From positions 595,001-659,000 of the forward strand of contig NZ_CP025628.1 in assembly GCF_003072465.1 (NCBI RefSeq): a DNA stretch of 64,000 nucleotides, written 5' to 3'. The notes below the pieces were generated by a model, which did no database searches, had not been told where the DNA came from, and saw only the letters and a list, made by a program, of their open reading frames with translations. The translations under genes and the position numbers were made by a program. This stretch comes from Candidatus Kinetoplastibacterium sorsogonicusi (GTDB taxonomy: Bacteria > Pseudomonadota > Gammaproteobacteria > Burkholderiales > Burkholderiaceae_B). The number at the start of each line of letters is the position of its first letter. Position 1 is the first letter of the stretch. Positions 46,036-55,303 of the stretch are shown here, one piece after another.

Positions 46036-48282
46036 TTACAACTCGATTTTATCATAAATTTTTGTAAATAAAATTGAAACACGAGCACCACCATCTTTAC
46101 AATTAATTAAATCGATATTTCCATCATGTTCTTCTATAATTTTGCGTACAATTGCTAAACCAAGACCAGTACCATGCGCTTTAGTTGTTATATATGGTTC
46201 AAAAACTCTTTGAATAATTTGTTTATCAAATCCTAAACCATTATCCTCTAAGATAAAACGTACATTTTTAATCTCCATATTTTTATCATTATACAATTTA
46301 ATTAGTTTTGTGGAAATTTTTAATTTTCCAGGCTTGTTTGCTTCTATAATTGCATCACGAGCATTAGATAATAAATTATGAAGCACTTGACGTAATTGAA
46401 CATCATTTCCTTTTAAATAAGGAATATTTTCATCTAAATCTAAATCAATAGAAAAATTTGAATCTATATTATTATTTATTTCATCTGGATTCCATCCATA
46501 TAGAGACAAAACTTCATTAATTAAAGAATTGATATCTACAATCTTCATAACTTTAGATGAAATTTTTGCATATTCTCTAAAATCATCAACCATTTTTTTT
46601 AATGAAGTAACTTGATTTACTATAGTATTAACGGATCTTTCTAATATTTTTACATCTATTGTATTTAATTTTTGAGAAAAACACATTAACATACGTTCTG
46701 CAGATAATTGTATAGGAGTTAAAGGGTTTTTAATTTCATGTGCTAATCTTTGTGCAACTTCTTCCCATACTACGGACCTATTTGATGATATTACTGAAGT
46801 AATATCATCAAATACTACTAAATAATTTCCAATGTTGCTATCCATCAAAAAACGAGTACCTCTTGCAAGAATAGTAATAACTTGATTTGCATGAGATAAT
46901 GTAATTTCGCATTGCTGTTGCCAAAATTGATGTTCAGAACCCACAGCATCGTGAGAGTTAAAAGCATGACGTATTATATAACAAAAATTATCAAAACCTT
47001 TTATATCTCCTAAATAAACACCAATGATATTTTGATCAATATCAATTTTTAATATATTTCTAGCTCCTTGATTAACCATAGTAATACAAAAACTTTTATC
47101 AACTACTAAAACGCCTGATGATAAATTAGAAAGGATTCTTTCTAAATATATATTAGAACGTTCTAATTGTTGCTTATTAACTTCGACCATTATTCTTGCT
47201 TCTTCTAACTGTTTTATCATATCATTAAAAGATTTAGTCAAAACTCCTAGTTCATCTTTAGATTTTATTTCAGGTAACTGGCGATAATCCCCTAGACCTA
47301 CAGCTTGTGTACCCTCTGCTAATGTAAGTAGTGGTTTTACTAACCTTCTTGATATTAATAATGCAAATAAAATAGCAGAAAATATTGTTAATATAATAGA
47401 TATAGTTAATGTAAGAAAGTATAATCTAGATAAACCAACACGTGATAAATATAAATCTTGATAATCTCTGAAACCTTGTTGTACTTGTCTAGCGTTATAT
47501 AAAATTTGTACAGAAACTGGCTGTATTAATTGTAACCATTTGTGCTCAATATTAACATTACTACCAACTATATTATCTATATCATCATGGTTAATAGCTA
47601 CTATTACTCTTAAAAATAATTCATCATCTTTTTCTTCAACTGCTGAATAAGATGAAATAAACCTCAATTGATTCATTATATCATTAGATGGCATGGAAGG
47701 TAATAAATCTAATATCATATGATTTTCTGTAGAAAATGCAATAATACGACCATTATTTGTAAATATCATAGATTCTTTAATACGATTCGATTCACGTAAC
47801 GCATCTAATGATAATATAAGGTTATTTTTTTCAACTAAACTTAACCTATCAGCCATTACTTTACCTCTTGCTAATAAATCATCTAATAAGTAATCTAAAG
47901 CAGTTTTGCCTAAATTTAAGCCAGCATTTAATGCATTATTTACTCTAACATTGAACCAAGATTCAAGAGAACGAGACATGAAATGTATTGATAATATGTA
48001 AATAAATAATCCAGGCATTACACTAATAATTATGAATGAAAATGCAAACCTAGATGTCAATCTAGATCCAAATACGTTTTTACGTATATTATTTATTAAA
48101 TTTATAACTAATACTAATATCCATATAAATAAAAAAAAAGCTACAATTAAATTAATTAGAAATAATATATCGTAATATTGTGCAAATAATGCAATATTAT
48201 AAGTAGACCATGCTAATAAACTTAAAGCAGCAAAACCAGATATGATTAAAATAAATAATAAAATATATAAAAATTTTTTCAC
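46036..48282 (-). CDS. NtrY/PlrS-like membrane sensor histidine kinase
   Basis: The 748-aa inner-membrane kinase has N-terminal transmembrane helices (about 5-110) and a periplasmic segment. A further helix (about 285-315) leads to HAMP (LVKPLLTLAEGTQAVGLGDY near 318), then a PAS domain (about 385-490). The HisKA motif is RLAHEIKNPLTPIQLS near 515, and the ATP-binding domain has DNGLGFDK and GTGLGLAIVRK near 705. The start is GTG at 48282, just 3 bp after the rsmB stop, so it is translationally coupled to rsmB. NtrY homologues respond to oxygen or redox state in several bacteria; the signal here is unknown. Confidence 0.92.
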   Translation of the reverse strand: MKKFLYILLFILIISGFAALSLLAWSTYNIALFAQYYDILFLINLIVAFFLFIWILVLVINLINNIRKNVFGSRLTSRFAFSFIIISVMPGLFIYILSIHFMSRSLESWFNVRVNNALNAGLNLGKTALDYLLDDLLARGKVMADRLSLVEKNNLILSLDALRESNRIKESMIFTNNGRIIAFSTENHMILDLLPSMPSNDIMNQLRFISSYSAVEEKDDELFLRVIVAINHDDIDNIVGSNVNIEHKWLQLIQPVSVQILYNARQVQQGFRDYQDLYLSRVGLSRLYFLTLTISIILTIFSAILFALLISRRLVKPLLTLAEGTQAVGLGDYRQLPEIKSKDELGVLTKSFNDMIKQLEEARIMVEVNKQQLERSNIYLERILSNLSSGVLVVDKSFCITMVNQGARNILKIDIDQNIIGVYLGDIKGFDNFCYIIRHAFNSHDAVGSEHQFWQQQCEITLSHANQVITILARGTRFLMDSNIGNYLVVFDDITSVISSNRSVVWEEVAQRLAHEIKNPLTPIQLSAERMLMCFSQKLNTIDVKILERSVNTIVNQVTSLKKMVDDFREYAKISSKVMKIVDINSLINEVLSLYGWNPDEINNNIDSNFSIDLDLDENIPYLKGNDVQLRQVLHNLLSNARDAIIEANKPGKLKISTKLIKLYNDKNMEIKNVRFILEDNGLGFDKQIIQRVFEPYITTKAHGTGLGLAIVRKIIEEHDGNIDLINCKDGGARVSILFTKIYDKIEL

Positions 48283-48285
48283 AGC

Positions 48286-49614
48286 TTATTTATTTTTTAA
48301 TAAAATTGCATAAAAAAAACCATTGCCACCTTCTAAATTTTCAATAGGCAAAATTTGTCCTGGAGAAGGTAATAATTTTGCATCTAAATGGCTTCTTAAA
48401 AATTCTAAAATCTGTAACTCTCCTTCTTCTGGAAATATTGAACATGTTGAATATAGCATTTTCCCACCTGGCTTTAATGTTTTCCATAATGTATTAATTA
48501 TATTTCTTTGTGTTTCAATAATTATATTAATGTCATCTATTTTTTTCATCCATCGAATATCTGGATGATTTCTAACTACACCTGAACCAGAACATGGTAC
48601 ATCAGACAATATAATATCGTAATATTTACCATCCCACCAATTCGATAAATCACAAGCATCAGCACAAATAATATGAACGTTCTTTTTATTATATAAATTT
48701 AATCTTTCTAAATTTTCTTTCAATTTTATTAATCTTTTTTTGCTAATATCTAATGCAGTAAGTTGTATATTAGCTATTTCTAATAAATGAGTAGTTTTAC
48801 CACCAGGTGCAGCACATGCATCTAATATATTCATTCCATCATCAATATCTAATAATTTAGCAGCCATTTGTGCTTTAATATCTTGTACTATCCATAATCC
48901 TTCATTAAATCCTGGCAAATTGTATATAGGAATAGAGTTTTTTATTAAAACACTAAAATCATTTATTACTTTAATATCAATATTATTTTCATTAAATAAT
49001 TTTACAATAAAATTTATGTTAGTTTTTCTTCTATTAATTCTTAAATGTAATGGAGATATACAGTTAGCAGATGAAAGTATTTTTTGCCAATTATTTGGAT
49101 AATAATACATAATTTTTTTGATCCACCATTCAGGATAATTAAATTTTGCTTCGAGAGAATTTTTTACTAATGCGTTAAATTTATGCATATTTCTTAAAAA
49201 ATTTCTTAAAGCAGCATTTAACAAACCAGCATATGGAAAAGTTTTATAATATGATTTTGCTGCTAAAATAGATTGATCTACAATTGTATAATCGTTATAA
49301 ATTGGATCTTTATTGCTAGAATTTTCATTTTTAAAAATACTTTTTATTAAACATAAAGATACTAAAAATAATGATTCAAATTCTGAATTAGGAAATTTTT
49401 TTATTAAAATTTTACTAATTGTACGTGCCCATCCTAAATTTCGCATGACATAATAACTAATTGAATGTAATACAGGGCGAATATCTGGTAAAGAGTTATC
49501 TAAAACTTGCGATAATGTTAATGTTTTTTTTTTATATAGTATATCATGCAATAATTTTGCAGTTAATTGTATAACTATATATAGATCTTTATTAGTTTTG
49601 TCTTTATAAATCAT
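48286..49614 (-). CDS. rsmB: 16S rRNA (cytosine(967)-C5)-methyltransferase RsmB
   Basis: The 442-aa protein has an N-terminal NusB-like RNA-binding domain (about 1-150) and a methyltransferase domain with ILDACAAPGGKTTHLLEI near 262, DVPCSGSGVVRNHPDIRW near 335 (Cys general acid) and LYSTCSIFPEEGE near 388 (catalytic Cys). Normal length. It lies 11 bp after fmt in a def-fmt-rsmB-sensor-regulator transcript. Confidence 0.95.
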   Translation of the reverse strand: MIYKDKTNKDLYIVIQLTAKLLHDILYKKKTLTLSQVLDNSLPDIRPVLHSISYYVMRNLGWARTISKILIKKFPNSEFESLFLVSLCLIKSIFKNENSSNKDPIYNDYTIVDQSILAAKSYYKTFPYAGLLNAALRNFLRNMHKFNALVKNSLEAKFNYPEWWIKKIMYYYPNNWQKILSSANCISPLHLRINRRKTNINFIVKLFNENNIDIKVINDFSVLIKNSIPIYNLPGFNEGLWIVQDIKAQMAAKLLDIDDGMNILDACAAPGGKTTHLLEIANIQLTALDISKKRLIKLKENLERLNLYNKKNVHIICADACDLSNWWDGKYYDIILSDVPCSGSGVVRNHPDIRWMKKIDDINIIIETQRNIINTLWKTLKPGGKMLYSTCSIFPEEGELQILEFLRSHLDAKLLPSPGQILPIENLEGGNGFFYAILLKNK

Positions 49615-49625
49615 TTTATTAAAAT

Positions 49626-50570
49626 TTAAAAAATATCACTTTTTGTATTATATAAATAATTTATAAATTGTTTTATATCTTGTACTTTGCTGCCTGGTCT
49701 TTGAATTTTTGTAATTCTTAATATACCATCCATAGTACATACATCTATACCATCCATATTAATAGAAATATTATTTATGTTTAAATTTTTATTATTATTT
49801 AATATTTCAGCTGCAATTATTTTTACAGGTTCTTTTAACCAAGGTAACAAAATTTTTGCACAAGGATATGGACTAAACGCTCTTATTTTATTGAAAATTG
49901 ACATTGCATCTGTAGAAATATCAATTAATAACTCTTTTTTAGAAATTTTTTTTGCATATGTAATTCCAAATTCTGGTTGTTTATATGAAACTATTTTTTT
50001 ATTTTCTTCTAAGTTGATCAAAAACTTATGTATAGTCGATAAACCAATTTTTGATAATATATTATATAGATCTCCTGAGTTATATTTAGGTAAAATATCT
50101 ATAGACTCTTGCATAATAATATTGCCAGTATCTATACCATTATCCATCTGTATTATTGAAATACCAGTTTTTTTATCTCCATGTTCTATAGCTCTATTTA
50201 TAGGTGCAGATCCTCTCCATCTAGGTAATAAACTAGCATGTATATTAATACAACCAAATTTTGGTAATTCAAGTAACCATTGAGGTAATATTAACCCATA
50301 AGCTACTACTATAATAATATCAGGATTTATAGCTAATAAACTATCATAAACAATATTATCACAAGAACGTAACTCTTCATGATTTGGTGATAAACATTTT
50401 ATATTATATTTATTAGTAATAGATTTTACTTCACTCTCTTTAAGATGTAATCCACGACCTGAATAACTATCAGGTTTTGTTAATGTTAAAGATATTTTAT
50501 AGCCTTTTTTAATCAGTCCTTCCAATATATAAGATGCAAAAAATGGAGTACCAGCAAAAACTATTTTCAT
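49626..50570 (-). CDS. fmt: Methionyl-tRNA formyltransferase
   Basis: Formylates the initiator Met-tRNA using 10-formyltetrahydrofolate. The 314-aa protein starts KIVFAGTPFFASYIL and has VVAYGLILPQWLLELP near 92, NIHASLLPRWRGSAPINRA near 108 (folate/formyl site), IQMDNGIDTG near 138, and the C-terminal OB domain. Works with def directly upstream and glyA-derived one-carbon units. Confidence 0.96.
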   Translation of the reverse strand: MKIVFAGTPFFASYILEGLIKKGYKISLTLTKPDSYSGRGLHLKESEVKSITNKYNIKCLSPNHEELRSCDNIVYDSLLAINPDIIIVVAYGLILPQWLLELPKFGCINIHASLLPRWRGSAPINRAIEHGDKKTGISIIQMDNGIDTGNIIMQESIDILPKYNSGDLYNILSKIGLSTIHKFLINLEENKKIVSYKQPEFGITYAKKISKKELLIDISTDAMSIFNKIRAFSPYPCAKILLPWLKEPVKIIAAEILNNNKNLNINNISINMDGIDVCTMDGILRITKIQRPGSKVQDIKQFINYLYNTKSDIF

Positions 50571-50592
50571 AATTTTCTCTACAATATATTAA

Positions 50593-51084
50593 TTACTTAA
50601 GAGTATTTTTTTTAATTTTGCGTTTAATAAAATCTTTTTTTAAATTAGATAAATAATCTATAAACAATTTACCATTTAAGTGATCTATTTCATGTTGAAT
50701 ACATATTGATAATATGTCATCAGCTATAAAATCTACTTTTTTATCATTATGATCTAGAGCAATACATCTAATCTTAGAATGTCTTTTTACATTTTCATAT
50801 ATGCCAGGAATAGAAAGACATCCTTCTTTTGAAATTATATATTCTTCACTATGCCAAATAATCTCAGGATTAATTAAAATCATAGGATGATTATTTACGT
50901 CTAATACTATTAAACGTAAGTCTAATCCTACTTGATTAGCTGCCAAACCTATACCAGAAAATTGATACATAGTTTTTAACATATTATCAGCTATACTTTT
51001 TATATCACTATTTATATTAGTCACAGGAGAAACAATATTTCGTAAATATGGATCTGGATAATTTAAAATATTCATTAAAGGCAT
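50593..51084 (-). CDS. def: Peptide deformylase
   Basis: Metalloenzyme removing the formyl group from new proteins. The 163-aa protein starts MPLMNILNYPDPYLR and has the three motifs GIGLAANQVG near 42, EGCLSIPG near 86 (metal Cys) and QHEIDHLNGKLF near 129 (metal His and catalytic Glu). I place the start at the ATG at 51084, not the GTG at 51093, because family members begin with M-x-L-x-I-L-x-Y-P-D. First gene of the def-fmt-rsmB-kinase-regulator run. Confidence 0.95.
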   Translation of the reverse strand: MPLMNILNYPDPYLRNIVSPVTNINSDIKSIADNMLKTMYQFSGIGLAANQVGLDLRLIVLDVNNHPMILINPEIIWHSEEYIISKEGCLSIPGIYENVKRHSKIRCIALDHNDKKVDFIADDILSICIQHEIDHLNGKLFIDYLSNLKKDFIKRKIKKNTLK

Positions 51085-51218
51085 AAAACACACATTTTTT
51101 TAATTTATTAATATAGTATTATATATTTATTATATTTAAATGATAATTGATTTCATAGAATTTTTTATCATAAATATAAACTTACATTTAAAAATATACA
51201 TATTTATTATCAAAAATA

Positions 51219-51911
51219 ATGACAAATATTAATAATCAAGAATTTTTATCTATAAGATTAAAACATATATATTTAAAAATTAGTCAAGCATGCAGTCGTG
51301 TAAATAGAAATATTTCTGATATCAAGATTTTACCTGTGACTAAAAAAAGATCTGTAGAAGAAATTTCACATTTAAAAAATTTACATTTTAATAGCTTTGG
51401 AGAAAACCATATACAAGAAATTATACAAAAATCAAAAATATGCAAAAATAATTGGATCATGATTGGGCATATACAAACAAACAAGGTTAAGCAAATAGTA
51501 AAATATTGCAGTGAAATACAATCATTAGATAGTATTAAATTAGCAAAAGAACTAAATAAACATTTATTAATATATGGGAAATATATTAATGCTACAGTAC
51601 AAGTCAAAACTTCAAAAGAAATCAGCAAATATGGTATAGATCCAAAAGATACTTTAAATTTTATCAATGAAGTTTATCATAATTTTCCTAATATAAAAAT
51701 TATTGGATTAATGACAATTGCTGAAAATACTAATAATAAGTCAGTGATACGATCTTGTTTTAAGCAATTACGCGAACTAAAGGATTTAGCAAACAAAAAT
51801 ATACCTAATTTAAATTTAAATAAATTATCAATGGGTATGAGTAATGACTTTGAAATTGCTATAGAAGAAGGATCAACTGAAATAAGGTTAGGTTCTTTAA
51901 TATTTAATTAA
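51219..51911 (+). CDS. yggS: PLP homeostasis protein YggS (PLPBP)
   Basis: Small PLP-binding barrel that buffers pyridoxal phosphate and affects amino acid balance; no enzymatic activity known. The 230-aa protein has ILPVTKKRS near residue 37 (PLP Lys), FGENHIQEI near 63, WIMIGHIQTNKVKQIV near 80, VKTSKEISKYGI near 128, and MGMSNDFEIAIEEGSTEIR near 205. Divergent from def. Confidence 0.94.
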   Translation: MTNINNQEFLSIRLKHIYLKISQACSRVNRNISDIKILPVTKKRSVEEISHLKNLHFNSFGENHIQEIIQKSKICKNNWIMIGHIQTNKVKQIVKYCSEIQSLDSIKLAKELNKHLLIYGKYINATVQVKTSKEISKYGIDPKDTLNFINEVYHNFPNIKIIGLMTIAENTNNKSVIRSCFKQLRELKDLANKNIPNLNLNKLSMGMSNDFEIAIEEGSTEIRLGSLIFN

Positions 51912-52061
51912 AAATGAAATTAAAACTACAATAATACTATGATTATTTTAAATTATTTATTTATAAAATAAATTTGTGTTAATCTTATAATATGAACTAT
52001 TTGTAATATGTTTTTATATATTATAAATTTATTATTTCTAACTATATTGATCATTAAAATT

Positions 52062-53573
52062 ATGTCAAATGATTATCTAAAAAAAATTTTAACTTCAAAA
52101 GTATATGATGTTGCTATTGAATCTCCATTAGAAAAAACTAAAATATTAAGTCATAAATTATCTAATAATTTAATGATAAAAAGAGAAGATATGCAACAAG
52201 TATTTAGTTTTAAATTACGTGGTGCCTATAACAAAATGGCAAATTTAGATCCATCAATTTTAAAAAATGGAGTAATTGCTGCTTCTGCAGGAAATCATGC
52301 ACAAGGCGTTGCTTTATCAGCTAGCAAATTAGGTTGTAGATCTGTAATAGTTATGCCTACTACTACTCCAACTGTCAAAATTGATGCTGTTAAAAGACTT
52401 GGTGGTGAAGTAATTTTAATAGGTGAAAGTTATAGCGATTCTTATGAATATGCAAAAAATATAGAAAAAGAGCAAAATTTAACTTTTATTCATCCTTTTG
52501 ATGACCCAGACGTAATTGCTGGACAGGGTACAATAGGAATGGAGATTTTATATCAGCACCCAGGAGATATAGAAGCTATTTTTATAGCTATAGGTGGTGG
52601 TGGATTATGCGCAGGAGTTGCTACATATATTAAACAATTAAGACCTGAAATAAAAATTATTGGTGTGCAAACTCAAGACTCTCATGCTATGTATTCTAGC
52701 ATAAAAGCAAATAAGAGATTAGCTTTAAATGAAGTAGGTTTATTTGCAGATGGTACAGCCGTCAAACTTGTAGGTTCTCATACTTTTGAATTAATTAAAC
52801 AATATGTTGATGATTTCATATTAGTTAATACTGATGAAATTTGCTCAGCTATTAAAGATGTATTTCAAGATACACGTTCAATTTTAGAGCCTTCTGGTGC
52901 TATGTCAATAGCAGCAGCAAAAAAATACATATCACAACATAATATTAAGGATAAAAATCTTATTGCTATAGCATGTGGTGCAAATATTAATTTTGATAGG
53001 TTAAGATTTGTAGCTGAACGTGCAAATGTTGGTGAAATGAATGAAGCTTTATTTGCAATATCAATACCTGAAAAAAGAGGTAGTTTTCGCAAATTTTGTC
53101 ATTTAATTAAAGGTAGAGATATTACTGAATTTAATTATAGAATTTCAAATAAAGATATAGCACATGTTTTTGTAGGCATAAAGATATCATCCAGTAATGA
53201 AATAAAAACTATTATCCATAATTTTGAAGAACAAAATTTTAATATTATTAATTTAACAGATAATGAATTATCAAAAACACATATTAGATATATGGTAGGT
53301 GGTAAATCTAAATTAAGTGAAAATGAATTATTATATAGATTTGAATTTCCTGAGAAACCTGGTGCATTAATAGATTTTTTAAATACTATGGATGATAAAT
53401 GGAATATCAGTTTATTCCATTATAGAAATAATGGAGCAGATTACGGTAATATATTGATAGGAATACAAGTACCACCATCTGAAAAAGAAGATTTTCAAAA
53501 AAATTTTTTATATATTTCAAAGTATCAATTTTGGGAAGAAACTTATAATCCAATTTATAAAATATTTTTATGA
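52062..53573 (+). CDS. ilvA: Threonine ammonia-lyase (biosynthetic threonine deaminase)
   Basis: PLP enzyme making 2-oxobutanoate, the first step to isoleucine. The PLP Lys lies in FSFKLRGAYNKM near residue 50; AASAGNHAQGVALSA, GQGTIG and the phosphate loop IAIGGGGLCAGVA follow. The C-terminal half has two ACT-like regulatory repeats (RGSFRKFCHLI; FEFPEKPGALIDFL), which mark the isoleucine-inhibited form. I use the ATG at 52062 (MSNDYLKKILTSKVYDVA) because homologues start there; the 18 extra residues of the longer frame are a hydrophobic run with no family match. Length is then 503 aa. Confidence 0.93.
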   Translation: MSNDYLKKILTSKVYDVAIESPLEKTKILSHKLSNNLMIKREDMQQVFSFKLRGAYNKMANLDPSILKNGVIAASAGNHAQGVALSASKLGCRSVIVMPTTTPTVKIDAVKRLGGEVILIGESYSDSYEYAKNIEKEQNLTFIHPFDDPDVIAGQGTIGMEILYQHPGDIEAIFIAIGGGGLCAGVATYIKQLRPEIKIIGVQTQDSHAMYSSIKANKRLALNEVGLFADGTAVKLVGSHTFELIKQYVDDFILVNTDEICSAIKDVFQDTRSILEPSGAMSIAAAKKYISQHNIKDKNLIAIACGANINFDRLRFVAERANVGEMNEALFAISIPEKRGSFRKFCHLIKGRDITEFNYRISNKDIAHVFVGIKISSSNEIKTIIHNFEEQNFNIINLTDNELSKTHIRYMVGGKSKLSENELLYRFEFPEKPGALIDFLNTMDDKWNISLFHYRNNGADYGNILIGIQVPPSEKEDFQKNFLYISKYQFWEETYNPIYKIFL

Positions 53574-53581
53574 ATATAAAA

Positions 53582-53631
53582 TACAATTAACTATTTAATA
53601 GATTGTCAATTTTATTAAATAGTTAATTGTA
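53582..53631. terminator. 19-bp perfect hairpin between ilvA and cydC (bidirectional terminator)
   Basis: Arms 53582-53600 and 53613-53631 pair without a mismatch; the loop has 12 bases. It starts 9 bp after the ilvA stop and its right arm contains the cydC stop codon (53615-53617). Convergent position fits a shared terminator or 3'-end protecting hairpin; no long T-run follows on either strand. Confidence 0.8.
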
Positions 53632-55303
53632 ATCTCCCATCTTTTAATATATAAAATTTATCTGAAATATTTTTTATTAAATCGGAATGAGTAACAATTA
53701 ATATTGTTTTTTCTTTAGAAAAATTATTTATATGATAAATAATATGCTTTTCTGTTTCTGTGTCTATACCATATGTTGGTTCATCTAATAATAATAGTTC
53801 AGAGTTAGATATTAATACTCTTGCAAGACAAAGACGTCTAGCTTGACCAATAGATAAATTTATTCCTGATTCACCAATCCAAGTATTAAGTTTATTAGGT
53901 AAAGTGTAAACAAAATTATCTAAATCCATTTTTTTTAAAATAGACCATAAATCATCATCAGTAGCATAATTATTTCCTATTAAAAGATTACTTTTAATAG
54001 TACCTAAAAAAATACTATTATCTTGACTTAAATATGATATTTTTTTATATAAAGTTTCTTTGGGTATATTATTAATATCGATGTTTCGGTATTTTATATA
54101 ACCATTATCTGGATTTTCTAATTGTAAAATTAAATTTAAAAGAGTTGATTTACCTGATCCACTAGGACCACCTATTGTAATTATTTCACCAGAATTTATC
54201 GTTAAATTAATTTTTTTTAAAATAGGAGTTTTTATATTCAATAAATTATCTTTATATGAAAAATCTATATTTGATAATTTAATAATTTTATCATCTATAT
54301 TAATAAAATTATTTATTATTTTATTATTTTTATCATATAGATATTTATCATTTTTAATAATATTGTTTATACGATTAGAAGATTGTATTAAAGATTGTAA
54401 ATTAATAGAACCATTAATTATAGGTATAAATATTTCAAATAAAACAAAAACAATAAATGTAATAGATACTAATTCAGAAGCATTGATTGAAATATTCAAT
54501 TTATTAATACTAATCCATAAAATCAATGATAAAATAATTCCTGAAAAAAATATTAATATTGATTTTATAAAAGTTATTAAATGCAACCTAAAAAATTTGT
54601 TGCTTTCTAGTTTTTTATTATAAAAATCAAATTTTTCTAAAACATTATTAGTAATATTCATTAATATAATGTCTTTATATCCATCAATTGAATCTAATAA
54701 ATTATTTTTTAGGTTGCCTAAATGTTCTTGTGAATTATCGTTAAATAATGATAGATATTTAAAAATAAATATGGGAGTAATAATACAAAAAACTAAAGAA
54801 GTTATAATCAATATAAAAGATATTTTGCTTATAAATATATTAAGTACATAAGAAAGTAATATTGATGAACATATAGCTACTATAATTGGATTTACAATAA
54901 ATAAAAAAGCAGAATCCAAATTATCTACATCATTTGTCATTCTAGTAATCAAATCTCCATTACGGTAATATGACAATTCTCTAGGATTAAATTCAATTAA
55001 AGATTTAAATATTAATACTCGCAAATCTGATAATGTTTTTAATATTACTGAATGTCCATAAATACGTTCCAAATACCTAAATAAAACTTTTGAAAATGAA
55101 AAAGCTCTTACTAATGAAGAAGGTACAAATAAATTTAAATATATCAAAGAACCAACTAGAAATGACTCAGTAATAAACCATCCAGATATACCAATTAGAA
55201 ATATTCCTGATAATGATGCAATAAAAGAACATAAAAAAGTTATTAATATGATAAGAAATTTGTTTTTATATAAATTAAATAATAAAAAAATTAAATTTTT
55301 CAT
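53615..55303 (-). CDS. cydC: Cytochrome bd biogenesis ABC exporter subunit CydC
   Basis: Half of the CydDC exporter, which moves cysteine/glutathione to the periplasm and is needed to assemble cytochrome bd. The 562-aa protein has six membrane helices (about 1-320) and an ATPase domain with Walker A GGPSGSGKST near 378, signature LSIGQARR near 485 (variant of LSGGQ), Walker B LLLLDEPT and H-loop THSD. The start overlaps the cydD stop as ATGA, so the two are coupled. Confidence 0.92.
   Translation of the reverse strand: MKNLIFLLFNLYKNKFLIILITFLCSFIASLSGIFLIGISGWFITESFLVGSLIYLNLFVPSSLVRAFSFSKVLFRYLERIYGHSVILKTLSDLRVLIFKSLIEFNPRELSYYRNGDLITRMTNDVDNLDSAFLFIVNPIIVAICSSILLSYVLNIFISKISFILIITSLVFCIITPIFIFKYLSLFNDNSQEHLGNLKNNLLDSIDGYKDIILMNITNNVLEKFDFYNKKLESNKFFRLHLITFIKSILIFFSGIILSLILWISINKLNISINASELVSITFIVFVLFEIFIPIINGSINLQSLIQSSNRINNIIKNDKYLYDKNNKIINNFINIDDKIIKLSNIDFSYKDNLLNIKTPILKKINLTINSGEIITIGGPSGSGKSTLLNLILQLENPDNGYIKYRNIDINNIPKETLYKKISYLSQDNSIFLGTIKSNLLIGNNYATDDDLWSILKKMDLDNFVYTLPNKLNTWIGESGINLSIGQARRLCLARVLISNSELLLLDEPTYGIDTETEKHIIYHINNFSKEKTILIVTHSDLIKNISDKFYILKDGRLQLTI

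Noticed and set aside
49777..50283. 168-aa plus-strand ORF inside fmt
   Set aside because: Antisense shadow of the well-supported fmt gene; hydrophobic pattern follows from codon bias.
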